Assembly: GCA_963751395.1 (NCBI GenBank)
Contig: CAVVUC010000004.1
Span: forward strand, 62,001 to 126,000
Source: CAVVUC01 sp963751395
GTDB taxonomy: Bacteria > Verrucomicrobiota > Verrucomicrobiia > Chthoniobacterales > Chthoniobacteraceae
Length of the DNA: 64,000 nucleotides
Direction of reading: 5' to 3'
Part shown: piece by piece, positions 12,301-23,965 of the stretch
Layout of the letters: each line of letters starts with the position of its first letter
Numbering within the stretch: position 1 is the stretch's first letter
Made by a program: the position numbers and the translations under genes
The notes under the pieces: generated by a model
Database searches by the model: none
Told to the model about the DNA's origin: nothing
The model's input: the letters and a program-made list of their open reading frames with translations, nothing else

Positions 12301-14259
12301 ACATCCGTCACGGTCACCACGACCCGGACCGTTTCGCTGGCGGAAGTGCCGGGGTTGGTGATGGTGACGAAGAGTTCGAGCAGGGCGGGATCGTCGTAGC
12401 GGGTGGAAAAGGTCTCGTAATTGAGCGCGGTGGAGCTGGCCACGGTGAGGCTGCCGGTGGAGGCGTTGAGGGCGAGCGCGCTGCCGGTGTTGCCGCTGGC
12501 GATGGTGTAGGTGAGCGGGCTGCCGGTCACCGTGCGCGGGGTGATGGTGCCGAGGACGGTGCCATTGGCGCTGTGTTCGGCGATGGAGAAGGCCTGGTGG
12601 GTTTCGCCGTTGGTGACGGTGCCGGTAATCGAGTAGGAACCGATGCTGCCGTAGTTCGAGTAGCCGGTGAGGTTCGCCGGATCGCCATAGCCGGTTCCGG
12701 TGACGGTGAAGAGATATTCGCCGGCGGCCAGGGTGGTGGCGATGTTCGCGCTGAGCGTGCTGCTGACATTGGCGGTGGCGACGACCGTGCCGGTGGAGGC
12801 ATTGATGACTTGGGCGAGGATGTCGAGGTTCGAGCCGGGCGCGGAGGTGGTGACCGTGAGGTTGATCGCACCGCCGGTGGTCTTGAAGCGGAAGGCGTCC
12901 ACATCGCCGGTGTTTTCGATGATGCCCTCCTGATCGGTGACGGTGAAACCGGGGGCGATCCACAGGTAGCGGGCGGTGGCCAGCGTGCTGCCGCAATCAT
13001 CGGGGCGGAAATCGACGCCGTTCTGGTTGGTGATGGTGGTGAGGTCGGTACTGGTTCGGGCGGGTGGCCTGATAGTAATCGCCGCGCGACCAGTGCTTCA
13101 GGTTTCTCCCATAGCCGGACCCCATGATCGGCGCCCAGGCCGTGACTCCGCTGCCCTGACCGCCGTAGTATTCATTGCTGCCCTGGCCGTGGTGATAAAG
13201 CCCGAGCGTGTGCCCGACTTCGTGCGAAATCACGGTCACCGCGCTGTCGCCGGTGTAATTCATGGCCCAGCAGACCGGATCGCCGCCCCAGTTGTAGGAT
13301 CCTACATAGGCGATGCCGCCGGCCTTGTACCAGTTGTTCGGGGTGACGATGCAGCGGATGCGCCGCCCCTGTGTCGCGTTGTCGTAAACTTTGGAGTCCG
13401 TGGTGACGTTGATGTTGAAAGGGAGATAGTCTTCGCTGACACGAATCCAGATGTCGCGGATGGTGGAGTTGCCGAGGCCGGAAGGGGCGGCATCGCCTTT
13501 GTAAGACCAGGTGTTGTAAGGCGCCTTCGCGCCATCGAAGTCGAGATAGATGACACCGGGTGCGCCGGGCAGGCTTTGGAGCGGAATGACAGCCTGATAC
13601 GAGGGAATCGGCACGGTGCTCGGGTGGTCCTGCGGCATTTCCTGGGGATACTCCGGCGTCGGCAAGAACTTCACGCACACCACCTCGCCGATCGGCACCT
13701 CCTTGAGAATGGGATCGCCGTTCTGGCCTTCGGGCAGGACTTTCCACGCGGTTTCCTGATCATCGAAAATGACATGGCCCACGATCTTTCCGGCGACGCC
13801 GGGGAAATCCTGACGCCGGAAAAAGATCGAACCCGCCGCGGGTTCGGCGATGCGGCCCGATACCGAGACCACGCCTTTGGCATCGCGTTCCACCGTGGCG
13901 TCAGCGCAGCGAACGGTGCGGCCATCGGGCAATTTGAAAGCGACCTGCTTGCCGCTGACGATGCGATCGAGGAAATCGAGCGGCAGATCGGCTTTGCGCG
14001 GTGGGCCCGGAAGTTGCGCGGAATGCTGCATCGGGCCATGCGCCGGGTGGTCGCCGCCGAGGTCTTGGGCCGTTGCCGCCACCGGTCGCAGCTCCGATTT
14101 CAGGTCATGGGACGCGGCTGATCCGGGCGTCACTTCCGGTGCTTGCGCGTCAATCGTTGCAGTCGTTGCGTGCTTCGCGCTGCCGGCAGAAAATTGCCAG
14201 ACGATTGCAGCGACGATGCCGATGCAGGCCAGGAGAAGTGCGATTCTGAGGAGTTTCAT
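6300..14259 (-). CDS. Secreted metzincin protease fused to cadherin/PA14/beta-strand-repeat adhesin region, interrupted by one frameshift
   Basis: Two adjacent frames form one gene. The N-terminal frame (14259 to 12997) has a membrane/signal segment (LLRIALLLACIGIVAAIVW), a propeptide-like region, and a metzincin zinc site HEVGHTLGLYHHG near residue 346. Reading then shifts near 13053-13063, just after the catalytic domain, into a frame that continues to 6300. Removing one base gives exactly 2653 codons. The long part holds a bacterial pre-peptidase C-terminal domain, two cadherin-like repeats, a PA14/GLEYA-like domain, a third cadherin repeat, many autotransporter-associated beta-strand repeats (pattern GTGTYTGGTTIERGTL), three fibronectin type III domains, more beta-strand repeats, and a C-terminal module starting DPNKDGETNFLEFATG. 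It is likely a surface or secreted endopeptidase with adhesive arms. The shift may be a sequence error, since similar errors occur in the next genes, or a real break. Confidence 0.8.
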
Positions 14260-14597
14260 GATTGGAATGAGGGGCTGGATGTTGAGGAAAATGTTTTCAA
14301 TGAAAACAGACGTCTTACTTATAATGCATCAAGGCCCATCTGGCTCTGACATGTTCATGTCGCGCTGAATGCAAATGGATCAAGGCGGCGTGGGCCCGAA
14401 GACCTCGTTCGCCAACTCCAGATTTCCGTCATCGCTGAAACTGGAACTGTCCACAAGCACCTTCGGCACCTTGCATAGAGATCGAGTTATTCCGGGAGAA
14501 GTTAGCAAGAAACATTCGTGCTTTGAACTTGCCGCGCTCGATGGAAACTCCGCAGATGGGAATTTCCTCCATGACCGCATGGGAGCGGAGTCACAAA
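14260..14597. other. Intergenic, metalloprotease start to queE stop
   Basis: This 338-base gap separates two minus-strand genes. Short frames on both strands have no family resemblance and no convincing ribosome binding site. It probably holds the promoter of the metalloprotease gene, but I see no clear -35/-10 pair, terminator or repeat. Confidence 0.5.
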
Positions 14598-15257
14598 TCA
14601 CACACCCGTTGCCGTCGGTTCCCAGATGAACTTGTGCATCTGGAGTTGAAAGCGGACATCGAGTTTGTCGGCGATGATCCACTCGACGATCTGCACGGGT
14701 TCGATCTTACCGAAGACCGGGGAAAACAAGACAGTGCCGCAGCGCGAGGGGAGCGTGAACTTTTGAACCTGCTCGCGCGACCATTCGTAATCCTCGCGGG
14801 AACCGATCACGAACTTCACTTCGTCGCGTTTCGTGAGGTGCCCGATGTTCGCGAAAAGATTGCGCGCGCACTCACCGCTCGACGGCGTTTTCAAATCCAT
14901 GATCCGATGCACGCGGGGGTCGATGGGTGAGATGTCGTGCGCGCCGCTGGTTTCGATGAGCACGGTGCGCCCGGCGTCGCAGAGAGCGGTCATGAGATGC
15001 AACACGCTTTTCTGGAGCAACGGTTCGCCGCCGGTGATTTCGACGAGCGGACAGTCGAACGCGAGCGTCTCGCGCAGCACATCGGCGAGCAGTCGTTTTT
15101 CGCCTTTGTAAAAGGCGTATTCGGTGTCGCAGTAAGTGCAGCGCAGGTCGCAGAACGTCAGCCGCACGAACACGCACCGCAGCCCCGCCCACGAACTCTC
15201 TCCCTGGATTGATTCGTAGATCTCGTTGATCGTCAGTGTCTGCGGCTGGTCAGTCAT
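14598..15257 (-). CDS. queE: 7-carboxy-7-deazaguanine synthase (radical SAM), QueE
   Basis: QueE rearranges 6-carboxy-tetrahydropterin to 7-carboxy-7-deazaguanine, a step towards queuosine and other deazapurines, in the cytoplasm. The protein of 219 residues opens with the family signature ESIQGES followed by the radical SAM cluster motif CDLRCTYC (CX3CX2C, with CDTEYAF after it). The SAM-binding glycine stretch EITGGEPLLQ and the late segments VKFVIGSREDYEW and RFQLQMHKFIW fit QueE. A longer upstream frame exists from a TTG at 15500, but I start at the ATG at 15257 because homologous sequence begins only a few residues later and the extension is low-complexity. No other queuosine gene is nearby. 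Confidence 0.93.
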   Translation of the reverse strand: MTDQPQTLTINEIYESIQGESSWAGLRCVFVRLTFCDLRCTYCDTEYAFYKGEKRLLADVLRETLAFDCPLVEITGGEPLLQKSVLHLMTALCDAGRTVLIETSGAHDISPIDPRVHRIMDLKTPSSGECARNLFANIGHLTKRDEVKFVIGSREDYEWSREQVQKFTLPSRCGTVLFSPVFGKIEPVQIVEWIIADKLDVRFQLQMHKFIWEPTATGV

Positions 15258-15784
15258 TGCGGCGTGACTATGGCGCGATGCGAACGCTTTTTCCACCTCT
15301 CTGATCGCGGCAGGGCGGGAGTTGTGCGCGCCCCGCCTTGTGGGTTTGCTACGACCGCCTTTTGCGAAAGCGGACCAGAAGAACAGCGCCCATGGTGACA
15401 GAAACCCAGACAGGTGTCTCAGGGCTATTGCCAAGAAACGGCCAACACTGACGCCCGCCGATTTTGACACACTTTGCGCGGCTGCGAGGGATTGCAGCAA
15501 GAACGGCGAGCAACTTGTGGATTATGTCCGCTTCCTCTCGCTCTGCGGGGCGCGCTTGTCTGTGAATCTGCGCTTCCTATCTGCATTGTGAACGGATGAA
15601 GCCAGGATTCAGGTTCAGGTTCGTTCCGAAGTCCAAACGAGCGGCAAGTGAGCGGGTGCGGTGCGCGCCCGCCTCTGCCTTTGGATCAAGCAGTTGGGAT
15701 TCGCGAACAAAGACAAAACAGCCGAACCCTTTCGAGTCCGGCTGTCTTGGTTCAGTGAATTAGCTTTGAGCTAACTGTGCTGGC
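15258..15784. other. Intergenic, queE start to groL stop
   Basis: A 527-base gap. It contains the groESL terminator (15713-15746) and presumably the queE promoter. A plus-strand frame at 15322-15591 has no recognisable features. I see no RNA gene here. Confidence 0.5.
15713..15746 (-). terminator. Rho-independent terminator of the groS-groL operon
   Basis: Arms ACAGCCG (15718-15724) and CGGCTGT (15739-15745) form a stem. Read on the minus strand the hairpin is followed by TTTTGTCTTTG. It lies about 40 bases downstream of the groL stop codon in the right orientation. Confidence 0.7.
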
Positions 15785-17430
15785 TTAGTAGTCCATGCCG
15801 CCCATACCGCCCATGCCGCCACCGCCAGGAGGCATCGCAGGAGCCTTTATCCTTCTCAGGAAGTCTCGGTGACGATGGCTTCGGTGGTGAGGAGCAGGCC
15901 GGAGATCGACGCGGCGTTTTGCAACGCGCTGCGGGTCACCTTGGTCGGGTCAACGACGCCGGCTTTCACGAGGTCTTCGTATTCGCCAGTGGCGACGTTG
16001 TAGCCTTCGTTGCCCTTGCGCTTCTTGACTTCCTGCACGATGAGCGCGCCTTCCTGGCCCGCGTTGTCGGCGAGCTGGCGGAGCGGCTCTTCGATCGCGC
16101 GACGCACGATGTGCGACGCCGATCTTCTCGTCGCCTTCGAGCGCGAGGGGTCGAGCGCCTTCTGCGCACGGATGAGCGCAACACCGCCGCCGGGGACGAT
16201 GCCTTCCTCGACCGCCGCACGGGTGGCGTGGAGCGCGTCTTCGACGCGGGCTTTCTTCTCCTTCATCTCGGTCTCGGTCGCTGCGCCGACATTGATGACG
16301 GCGACACCGCCGGCGAGCTTCGCGAGGCGCTCCTGGAGCTTCTCGCGATCGTAATCGCTGGTGGTCTCCTCGATCTGACGGCGGATCTGGCCAACGCGGC
16401 CCTGGATGTCGGCGGGCTTGCCGCTGCCTTCGACGATGGTGGTGTTTTCCTTGTCGACGGTGATGCGCTTGGCTTTGCCGAGGTCTTCGATGGTGATGTT
16501 CTCGAGCTTGATGCCGAGGTCTTCGGTGATGCAACGGCCACCGGTGAGCACGGCGATGTCTTCGAGCATGGCCTTGCGGCGGTCGCCGAAGCCGGGAGCC
16601 TTGACGGCTGCGACCTGGAGCGTGCCACGGAGCTTGTTCACGACGAGGGTCGCGAGCGCTTCGCCTTCGACGTCTTCGGCGATGATGAGGAGCGGACGGC
16701 CGCTCTTGGCGACTTTCTCGAGCACGGGCAGCAGGTCCTTCAGGTTGCTGATCTTCTTCTCGTAGATGAGGATGTAGGCGTTCTCAAGCGCGACTTCCAT
16801 CGCTTCGGCGTTGGTGACGAAGTAGGGCGAGAGATAGCCCTTGTCGAACTGCATGCCTTCGACGACGTCGAGGGTGGTTTCGATCGACTTGGCTTCCTCG
16901 ACGGTGATCGTGCCGTCCTTGCCCACCTTGTCCATCGCGTCGGCGATGATCTCGCCGATCGTGGTGTCCCAGTTGGCGGAAACGGTCGCGACCTGCGCGA
17001 TCTCGGTGCGGTCCTTGACCTTCTTCGAGATCTTCGCGAGTTCGTCGGCGATCGCCTCGACGGCCTTGTTGATGCCGCGCTGGAGCGAGGTCGGGTTCGC
17101 GCCGGCGGTCACGTTCTTGAGGCCTTCGCGATAGATCGACTCGGCGAGCACGGTCGCCGTGGTGGTGCCGTCGCCGGCGATGTCGCTGGTCTTGCTCGCG
17201 ACTTCGCGAACGAGCTGCGCGCCCATGTTCTCATACGGATCCTCGAGCTCGATTTCCTTGGCGACGGTGACGCCGTCCTTGGTGATCGTCGGGCTGCCGA
17301 ATTTCTTGTCGAGAATGACGTTGCGGCCGACTGGCCCGAGGGTCGCCTTGACGGCACGCGCCAGTTTCTCGACACCGCGAAGCAATGCGTGCCGCGCGCT
17401 TTCGTCGAATTGGAGTTGTTTAGCTGCCAT
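15785..17430 (-). CDS. groL: 60 kDa chaperonin GroEL, with several frame errors
   Basis: GroEL forms the ATP-driven folding chamber in the cytoplasm together with GroES. The N-terminal part is fully conserved: AAKQLQFDESAR, ATLGPVGRNV, the nucleotide motif GDGTTTATVLAE and KAPGFGDRRKAML. Near 16113 one base is inserted and near 16147-16150 one base is missing, so about 11 residues before IVRRAIEEP read as nonsense. Near 15864 and 15844 single bases are inserted. The displayed frame therefore stops at 15856, while the true C-terminal tail (EKDKAPAMPPGGGG, GGM repeats, MDY) continues in other frames to a TAA at 15785. Correcting all four changes gives 547 residues, the usual length. Conservation of the out-of-frame tail argues for sequence errors rather than decay. 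Confidence 0.92.
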
Positions 17431-17473
17431 ATGTTATGTTAGTTAGGTTAGTTGGTTAGGTTGAGTGTTGGGA

Positions 17474-17768
17474 TTAGCCGATGATGCCGAGGATGTCGTC
17501 CTCGCGCATGATGAGGTAGTTATCGCCGTCGATTTTGATTTCGGTTCCGCCGTATTTGCGTGATGAGCACCTTGTCGCCTTTCTTCACGGTGAACTCGAT
17601 TTTCTTGCCGCTCTCATCGAGCTTGCCGGTGCCGAGGGCGACGACTTCGCCTTCCTGCGGCTTTTCCTTGGCGGTATCGGGAATGATGATGCCGCCCTTT
17701 TTTACTTCTTTCTCCTCGAGCGGCTTCACAAGAACCCGATCGCCGAGAGGTCTGACATTAACTGCCAT
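17474..17768 (-). CDS. groS: 10 kDa chaperonin GroES, with one frame error
   Basis: GroES is the lid of the GroEL chamber. The start at 17768 gives AVNVRPLGDRVLVKPLEEKE, then the mobile-loop region KKGGIIIPDTAKEKPQEGEV. After KKGDKVLIT an extra base near 17558 shifts the frame. Reading on in the other frame gives KYGGTEIKIDGDNYLIM and the typical ending REDDILGIIG with TAA at 17474-17476. Removing the base gives 97 residues, the normal length. The gene precedes groL by 43 bases. A frame extended upstream from 17816 is not supported by family similarity. No CIRCE operator is visible upstream. Confidence 0.92.
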
Positions 17769-17863
17769 GTGCTTGTTTTCTCCTGTTTTGTTGTTTGGTT
17801 TATGAGACGCCGACACCCAGCTTTGAGTTATTCGCGGCCAGGTATCGACGATAGTTGATTGAC

Positions 17864-19808
<1,945 letters not shown>

Positions 19809-20063
19809 AATGTTGTGTAGTGATGCCTTTCCACAATCCGCTTAGCAGATGATGTTCCCAAGCTTGCTGATTCACTAAGTCGCTTTTCAACAGTTACTTG
19901 CAATAGTGTTCAATTTTTCACATTCGGGACATTATGGCGCTGTGTCACAGTTCGCCATCGCCAATCGAGACACGGAGTCGCTCCTGCGAGTTCAACTCAA
20001 TCCCATCTTACTTCTTGAAGTCAGCCGATCTTCGCAGCAATGTCCTGCACTTCAATTGCGAAC

Positions 20064-20152
20064 GGATGGGTGACAGAGCGGTCGATTGTGCACGCCTGGA
20101 AAGCGTGTGTACCCAAAAGGTACCGGGGGTTCGAATCCCCCCCCATCCGCCA
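20064..20152 (+). tRNA. tRNA-Ser, anticodon GGA, CCA encoded
   Basis: GGATGGG at 20064-20070 pairs with CCCATCC at 20142-20148, followed by discriminator G and an encoded CCA. The anticodon stem and loop CACGCCTGGAAAGCGTG gives anticodon GGA. A long variable arm (TGTACCCAAAAGGTACC) and the T-loop GGTTCGAATCC are typical of serine tRNA. Confidence 0.95.
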
Positions 20153-20221
20153 TTCCCGGCTGGCTGGCCGGAACAACAGACCGAGCCCTGCATAAAAAGC
20201 GCACGATTCGTTTTTTCCTTT

Positions 20222-20247
20222 CCTGATTTCCTGATTTCCAGATTCAC
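20222..20247 (+). repeat. 8-base tandem repeat (CTGATTTC) directly upstream of rlmI
   Basis: CCTGATTTCCTGATTTCC followed by AGATTCAC ends 7 bases before the rlmI ATG. Related copies in the same orientation to their gene lie before eboF (27731-27754) and before the lipoprotein gene (60166-60194). Confidence 0.8.
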
Positions 20248-20254
20248 TCCCTGA

Positions 20255-21421
20255 ATGGCTGGAATCGTCATCAAACCTCGCGCCCGCATCTTGCACGGTC
20301 ACGATTGGGTTTACACAAGCGAGATTCTCAAAGCGTTCGGCAACCCCGCCGACGGGGATGTCGTTTCATTGAAAGACGGAAAGGACCGGCTGCTCGGAAG
20401 CGCGATCTTCAATTCCAAATCGCAAATCGTCGCGCGGCGTTTCTCCCGGCAGCGGCAGGATCTCGACTTCGACTTTTTCAAACGCCGCATCGCGCAGGCC
20501 ATCGAGTACCGAAAGCGCCGCAACGTGAACCCCGCCTGCTGCCGGCTGGTCTGGAGCGAGAGCGACGGCCTGCCCGGCCTGATCGTCGATCGCTACGGCG
20601 ATACGCTGGTCGTGCAGACATTGACGCTTGCGATGGATCAACGAAAAGCTCTCATCGTCGAGTCACTGCGGGAAACGGCGCTACCTCGGACGATCATCGA
20701 GCGCAACGACGCGCCGATCCGGCGCGCGGAGGGGATGGAATTGCTGACCGGCGTTTTGCTCGGCGAGGCGAGGACGATTGATCTCGAAATTCTCGGGCTC
20801 CAGTTTCAAATCGATCCGCTGCGCGGACAGAAGACCGGTTTTTACCTGGACCAGATCGAGAACTACCGCGAAGTCGCGCAATGGGCCTCGGGTCGCCGCG
20901 TGCTCGATGTGTTCGCCAATCAAGCCGCGTTCGGGCTTGCCTGCGCGAAAGCCGGCGCGCGAGAAGTCACCACCGTCGAGATCAGCGCCGACGCCGTTGC
21001 TCAGATCAAAGCGAACGCCGCCCGCAACGGAATCGCGCTCACCGCGATCGAGGCAAACGCCTTCGATTTTCTGAAAGACGCCGGGTGCCAAAACCCGCAA
21101 TACGACCTCATCATCCTCGACCCGCCGTCGTTCACGAAATCGAAGGACAAACTCCACGACGCGATGCGCGGCTACAAGGAGATCCACCTGCGCGCCCTCA
21201 AACTGCTCGCGCCCGACGGCCTGCTCGCCACGTTCTCCTGCTCGCATCACGTGAGCGGCGAGTTGTTCAAGGAAATGCTCGCCGAGGCGCTCGTCGATGC
21301 GAAGAAATCCGCGCGTCAACTCAAGACCCTCCAGCAGGCTCCCGATCACCCGATCCTGCTGAACCTCCCCGAAACCGAATACCTTAAGGGTTGTCTGATC
21401 GAACTCGCTCCGGGGCGGTAG
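20255..21421 (+). CDS. rlmI: Class I SAM-dependent 23S rRNA (cytosine-5) methyltransferase, RlmI-like
   Basis: RlmI-family enzymes methylate C1962 of 23S rRNA. The 388-residue protein has an N-terminal PUA domain (KPRARILHGHDWVYTSEI), a linker with RYGDTLVVQTL, and a Rossmann methyltransferase domain from about residue 185. Within it are the SAM-binding loop VLDVFANQAAFGLACAKAGA, the acidic end of strand 2 (TTVEISADAV), the motif LDPPSFTKSKDKL, and FSCSHHVS, which carries the catalytic cysteine region. Length and order match the family. The start at 20255 begins exactly at the PUA domain. It follows a short tandem repeat leader. Assignment to the C1962 specificity is by family only. Confidence 0.88.
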   Translation: MAGIVIKPRARILHGHDWVYTSEILKAFGNPADGDVVSLKDGKDRLLGSAIFNSKSQIVARRFSRQRQDLDFDFFKRRIAQAIEYRKRRNVNPACCRLVWSESDGLPGLIVDRYGDTLVVQTLTLAMDQRKALIVESLRETALPRTIIERNDAPIRRAEGMELLTGVLLGEARTIDLEILGLQFQIDPLRGQKTGFYLDQIENYREVAQWASGRRVLDVFANQAAFGLACAKAGAREVTTVEISADAVAQIKANAARNGIALTAIEANAFDFLKDAGCQNPQYDLIILDPPSFTKSKDKLHDAMRGYKEIHLRALKLLAPDGLLATFSCSHHVSGELFKEMLAEALVDAKKSARQLKTLQQAPDHPILLNLPETEYLKGCLIELAPGR

Positions 21422-21640
21422 TTCGGCGGGTTGCCCCCAACCATCGCAGCCACGGCCAACGGACGCTCTTCCGTTGGGATGTCATTTTTCCGGACAAATC
21501 TTGAAGAAATAAGGAGGACGCACCTGCCCCAATTCGATAAAAGTATGCCCAATTCTTGAGAAAGAATTACCAACAAAACGGCCAAGACGCCCTCGGGCGC
21601 TTGCCCCCCAATAAAAAATAAAATTAGAAAGACAATCGCA

Positions 21641-22477
21641 ATGAAAAATACAATCAAAGCGCTCACATTGGCCCTGATGGGCCTGGCAGTCTTCGCTCCT
21701 GCGGCAATCGCCGACTGGAACCCGGGTGATCCCTCCAAGATGCACTGGCCCCAATTGCCGGACTTGACCCCCACGGGCATGGATGTCCTGGCGACTCGGC
21801 AGCCCACAGTCATTGGGAACGGCTTTAAGATCCTGGCTGACGATTGGGCATGCACCGAGACCGGCCCGGTCAGCGACATCCACATTTGGGGTTCGTGGGC
21901 AGAAGACATACTGCCGAGCGGGAGTCCGAATAGTGTAGTCTTCAAGCTCAGCATCCACAGCGACATCCCGGCCGGAACACTCACCCCTTACAGCCAACCT
22001 GGCGCGGAGTTGTGGTCGGCAACCTTTACTCCCGGCTCATTCACTGTTCGTCCGTATGCAACAGGAGTCACCGAGTTGTTCTATGACCCCAACATCGGCC
22101 AGATTATCGGCTCTGACAGCGTTGTCTGGCAGTATAACTTCACAAATCTGCCCAATCCCTATATCCAGCAGCAAGGCACCATCTACTGGCTCGATGTGCA
22201 GGCACTACCCCAGGGGGATGCGTACTTTGGATGGAAAACGACCAATCCATTAGAGACGGACCACTTCCTCGACGACGCAGTTTTCGCCGATACTGCCGGT
22301 TTCAACGGTGCGCTGGTCACGCCTTGGGCTCCGATGGTCTATCCGTCCGGTCATCCCTATGCCGGCCAAAGCATCGATCTGGCCTTCGTGATCACCCCCG
22401 AACCCGGTTCGATTGCCTTGCTGGCGACCGGAGCCGGCGTGATCGGCTTAAGGCTCATCCGCCGGAAACGCGCCTAA
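21641..22477 (+). CDS. PEP-CTERM anchored secreted protein
   Basis: The 278-residue protein has a signal peptide (TIKALTLALMGLAVFAPAAIA, cleavage before DWNPG) and a C-terminal PEP-CTERM tail: the PEP motif in TPEPGSIALL, a hydrophobic segment ATGAGVIGLRL, and the basic end IRRKRA. In this system an exosortase processes the tail and the protein moves to the outer envelope or exopolysaccharide. The central part is a predicted beta-rich domain with many W and D residues, resembling uncharacterised PEP-CTERM proteins that describe a WxxDxxxP-like repeat. I cannot assign a function. No exosortase gene is in the window. A strong terminator follows. Confidence 0.88.
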   Translation: MKNTIKALTLALMGLAVFAPAAIADWNPGDPSKMHWPQLPDLTPTGMDVLATRQPTVIGNGFKILADDWACTETGPVSDIHIWGSWAEDILPSGSPNSVVFKLSIHSDIPAGTLTPYSQPGAELWSATFTPGSFTVRPYATGVTELFYDPNIGQIIGSDSVVWQYNFTNLPNPYIQQQGTIYWLDVQALPQGDAYFGWKTTNPLETDHFLDDAVFADTAGFNGALVTPWAPMVYPSGHPYAGQSIDLAFVITPEPGSIALLATGAGVIGLRLIRRKRA

Positions 22478-22518
22478 GCAGTTCCATCGGAAGCGCCTCG
22501 ATCGCTTCGTCCCCTCAT

Positions 22519-22559
22519 CGGCAGGGCGAGCCATACGGCTCGCCCTGCCGCTTTTTTTT
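22519..22559 (+). terminator. Strong rho-independent terminator after the PEP-CTERM gene
   Basis: CGGCAGGGCGAGCC and GGCTCGCCCTGCCG form a 14-base perfect stem with loop ATAC, followed by eight T residues (22552-22559). It also lies next to the stop of the converging AraC gene. Confidence 0.92.
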
Positions 22560-22590
22560 CGCGTTCGCCCAAGCGCAGAAGCCCGCTCAT

Positions 22591-23433
22591 TCAACCCTTC
22601 GCCGCAGCGGCCCGGTATTCGTGGGGGGACTGGCCGCAGGCGCGGGTGAAGCTTTCGTAAAAGCAGCTCATCGAGCCAAACCCCGTTTCCATGGCCACAT
22701 CGATCACCTTCCGGTTCGTGGTTGTTAGGAGCCAGCATGCGTGTGAGATGCGATAACGGTTGAGGATCTTATGCATGCTCACCCCAAACGTCCTGGAAAA
22801 CAGGCGTATCGCGTATTGGGCGTTGAGGTTTGCCGCACGGGCAATATCGGCATCGTGGATCGGCTCCATGTAGTGCTCGGCAATGTAGCGCCCCATGACC
22901 ATCGCGTGGTCAATCTGTCCGGCTTCGAGTGTTTCTCGAACTGCCAGGTCGGAATGGTCCTCATGCAGATGCGCCGACATCGCGAGCCTGTGCAACCGGG
23001 CCTGGATTTCAAGATGCAGGATGACACGGCTGCCGGGTGAGGTTTCTGAAAAATCGGAAAGCCAGTTTCTGAATAGAGACCGATCCATTTCCTGCATTGT
23101 CGGGTCCTGTTCCGCCACCACTTCGCCGCCGAGCAGCTCGCGGGTGAAGTCGAGCGGAAGCTGCCATTGCAGGTAGTCGTGGACGGGAACCGTGACGCGG
23201 TAGAGCAGCGTGTCAGGCAGGGCGTGGGTCACTTTGTGGGGAGTCATCGCCCAGAAGGCGGCCATTGCCCCGGTCTTCATTGCGAGGACTGCCGTTCCGA
23301 TCTCCATTTCGCAGGGACCGTTCTCAACGAAAACCAGCTCGATCTCGTCATGCCTCCGCGCACCTCCGCCGGCATTGGGATGACCATGCCAGATTGCCCA
23401 CCCGAAAGCCGCCATCGTATCGGCATCTTTCAT
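22591..23433 (-). CDS. AraC family transcriptional regulator
   Basis: A 280-residue regulator with an N-terminal cupin-type sensing domain (HDEIELVFVENG, then MTPHKVTHALPD) and a C-terminal AraC DNA-binding domain with two helix-turn-helix segments. The first is around ADIARAANLNAQYAIRLF, the second around VIDVAMETGFGSMSCFYESF, ending QSPHEYR. The arrangement resembles MelR-type regulators of sugar genes, so a carbohydrate ligand is possible, but the sequence does not show which. It converges with the PEP-CTERM gene. Its target is not obvious; upstream (23.4-24 kb) is a gap, then the ebo operon. Confidence 0.88.
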   Translation of the reverse strand: MKDADTMAAFGWAIWHGHPNAGGGARRHDEIELVFVENGPCEMEIGTAVLAMKTGAMAAFWAMTPHKVTHALPDTLLYRVTVPVHDYLQWQLPLDFTRELLGGEVVAEQDPTMQEMDRSLFRNWLSDFSETSPGSRVILHLEIQARLHRLAMSAHLHEDHSDLAVRETLEAGQIDHAMVMGRYIAEHYMEPIHDADIARAANLNAQYAIRLFSRTFGVSMHKILNRYRISHACWLLTTTNRKVIDVAMETGFGSMSCFYESFTRACGQSPHEYRAAAAKG

Positions 23434-23965
23434 AACTAACTCTATTGTAACTTCGGGGCGGGGTTGGAAAAGCTCTTTCTCACCATGCCGCCGCCTGACA
23501 GCGGGTGAAAAATCAAACCATTGGCCATGCTTTTAATGCAGTGCCCTGGCTGGGGCACCCGTCGGTGCAAAAAAATCCGTGCAGCAAATGAAGTTGCCCG
23601 AAAACGACTTGCCTCAAGTCTTATTTCTTCGAACTCGTGCCGGGCGGCTGAGCCGCTGCCGTTCTGCCTCGATCACACGAATCCGTTCCTCCACAGGCAC
23701 CGCGAAGTGGATCCCTCCGCGCAAGACGCATCCCGGACGCCCCGGCACGCAGTCGGTTTCAAGCCGAAGGCACCATTGCTTTTCGAAATCAAAATGTGGA
23801 CAGGAAAAGGAACTCATCCGGTGCGTGATTATGGCATGTCTTTGCTGGCAGTCGAATCCAGCGCTGCTTACGAACCGCAGCGCATCGGCCGGGCTCCAGG
23901 CTGTCGAGAGGGTCGTTGCTGACGCCGCCGGGAGCCGTTAATTCGCGCGAACGCTGGATTCGGCA
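23434..23965. other. Intergenic, AraC gene start to eboE stop
   Basis: A 532-base gap. Overlapping frames at 23521-23922 and 23579-23941 (plus) and 23614-23817 (minus) lack any family signature and have arginine/serine-rich composition typical of chance frames here. It should contain the AraC gene promoter. No hairpin with a T run was found after eboE. Confidence 0.45.

Noticed and set aside
17769..17863. A CIRCE operator or heat-shock sigma promoter upstream of groS or dnaK
   Set aside because: I looked for TTAGCACTC/GAGTGCTAA and CTTGAA/CCCCAT patterns and found none convincing.
23521..23941. Small genes in the 23.4-24.0 kb gap
   Set aside because: Overlapping frames in several phases with no signature, no ribosome binding site and chance-like composition.
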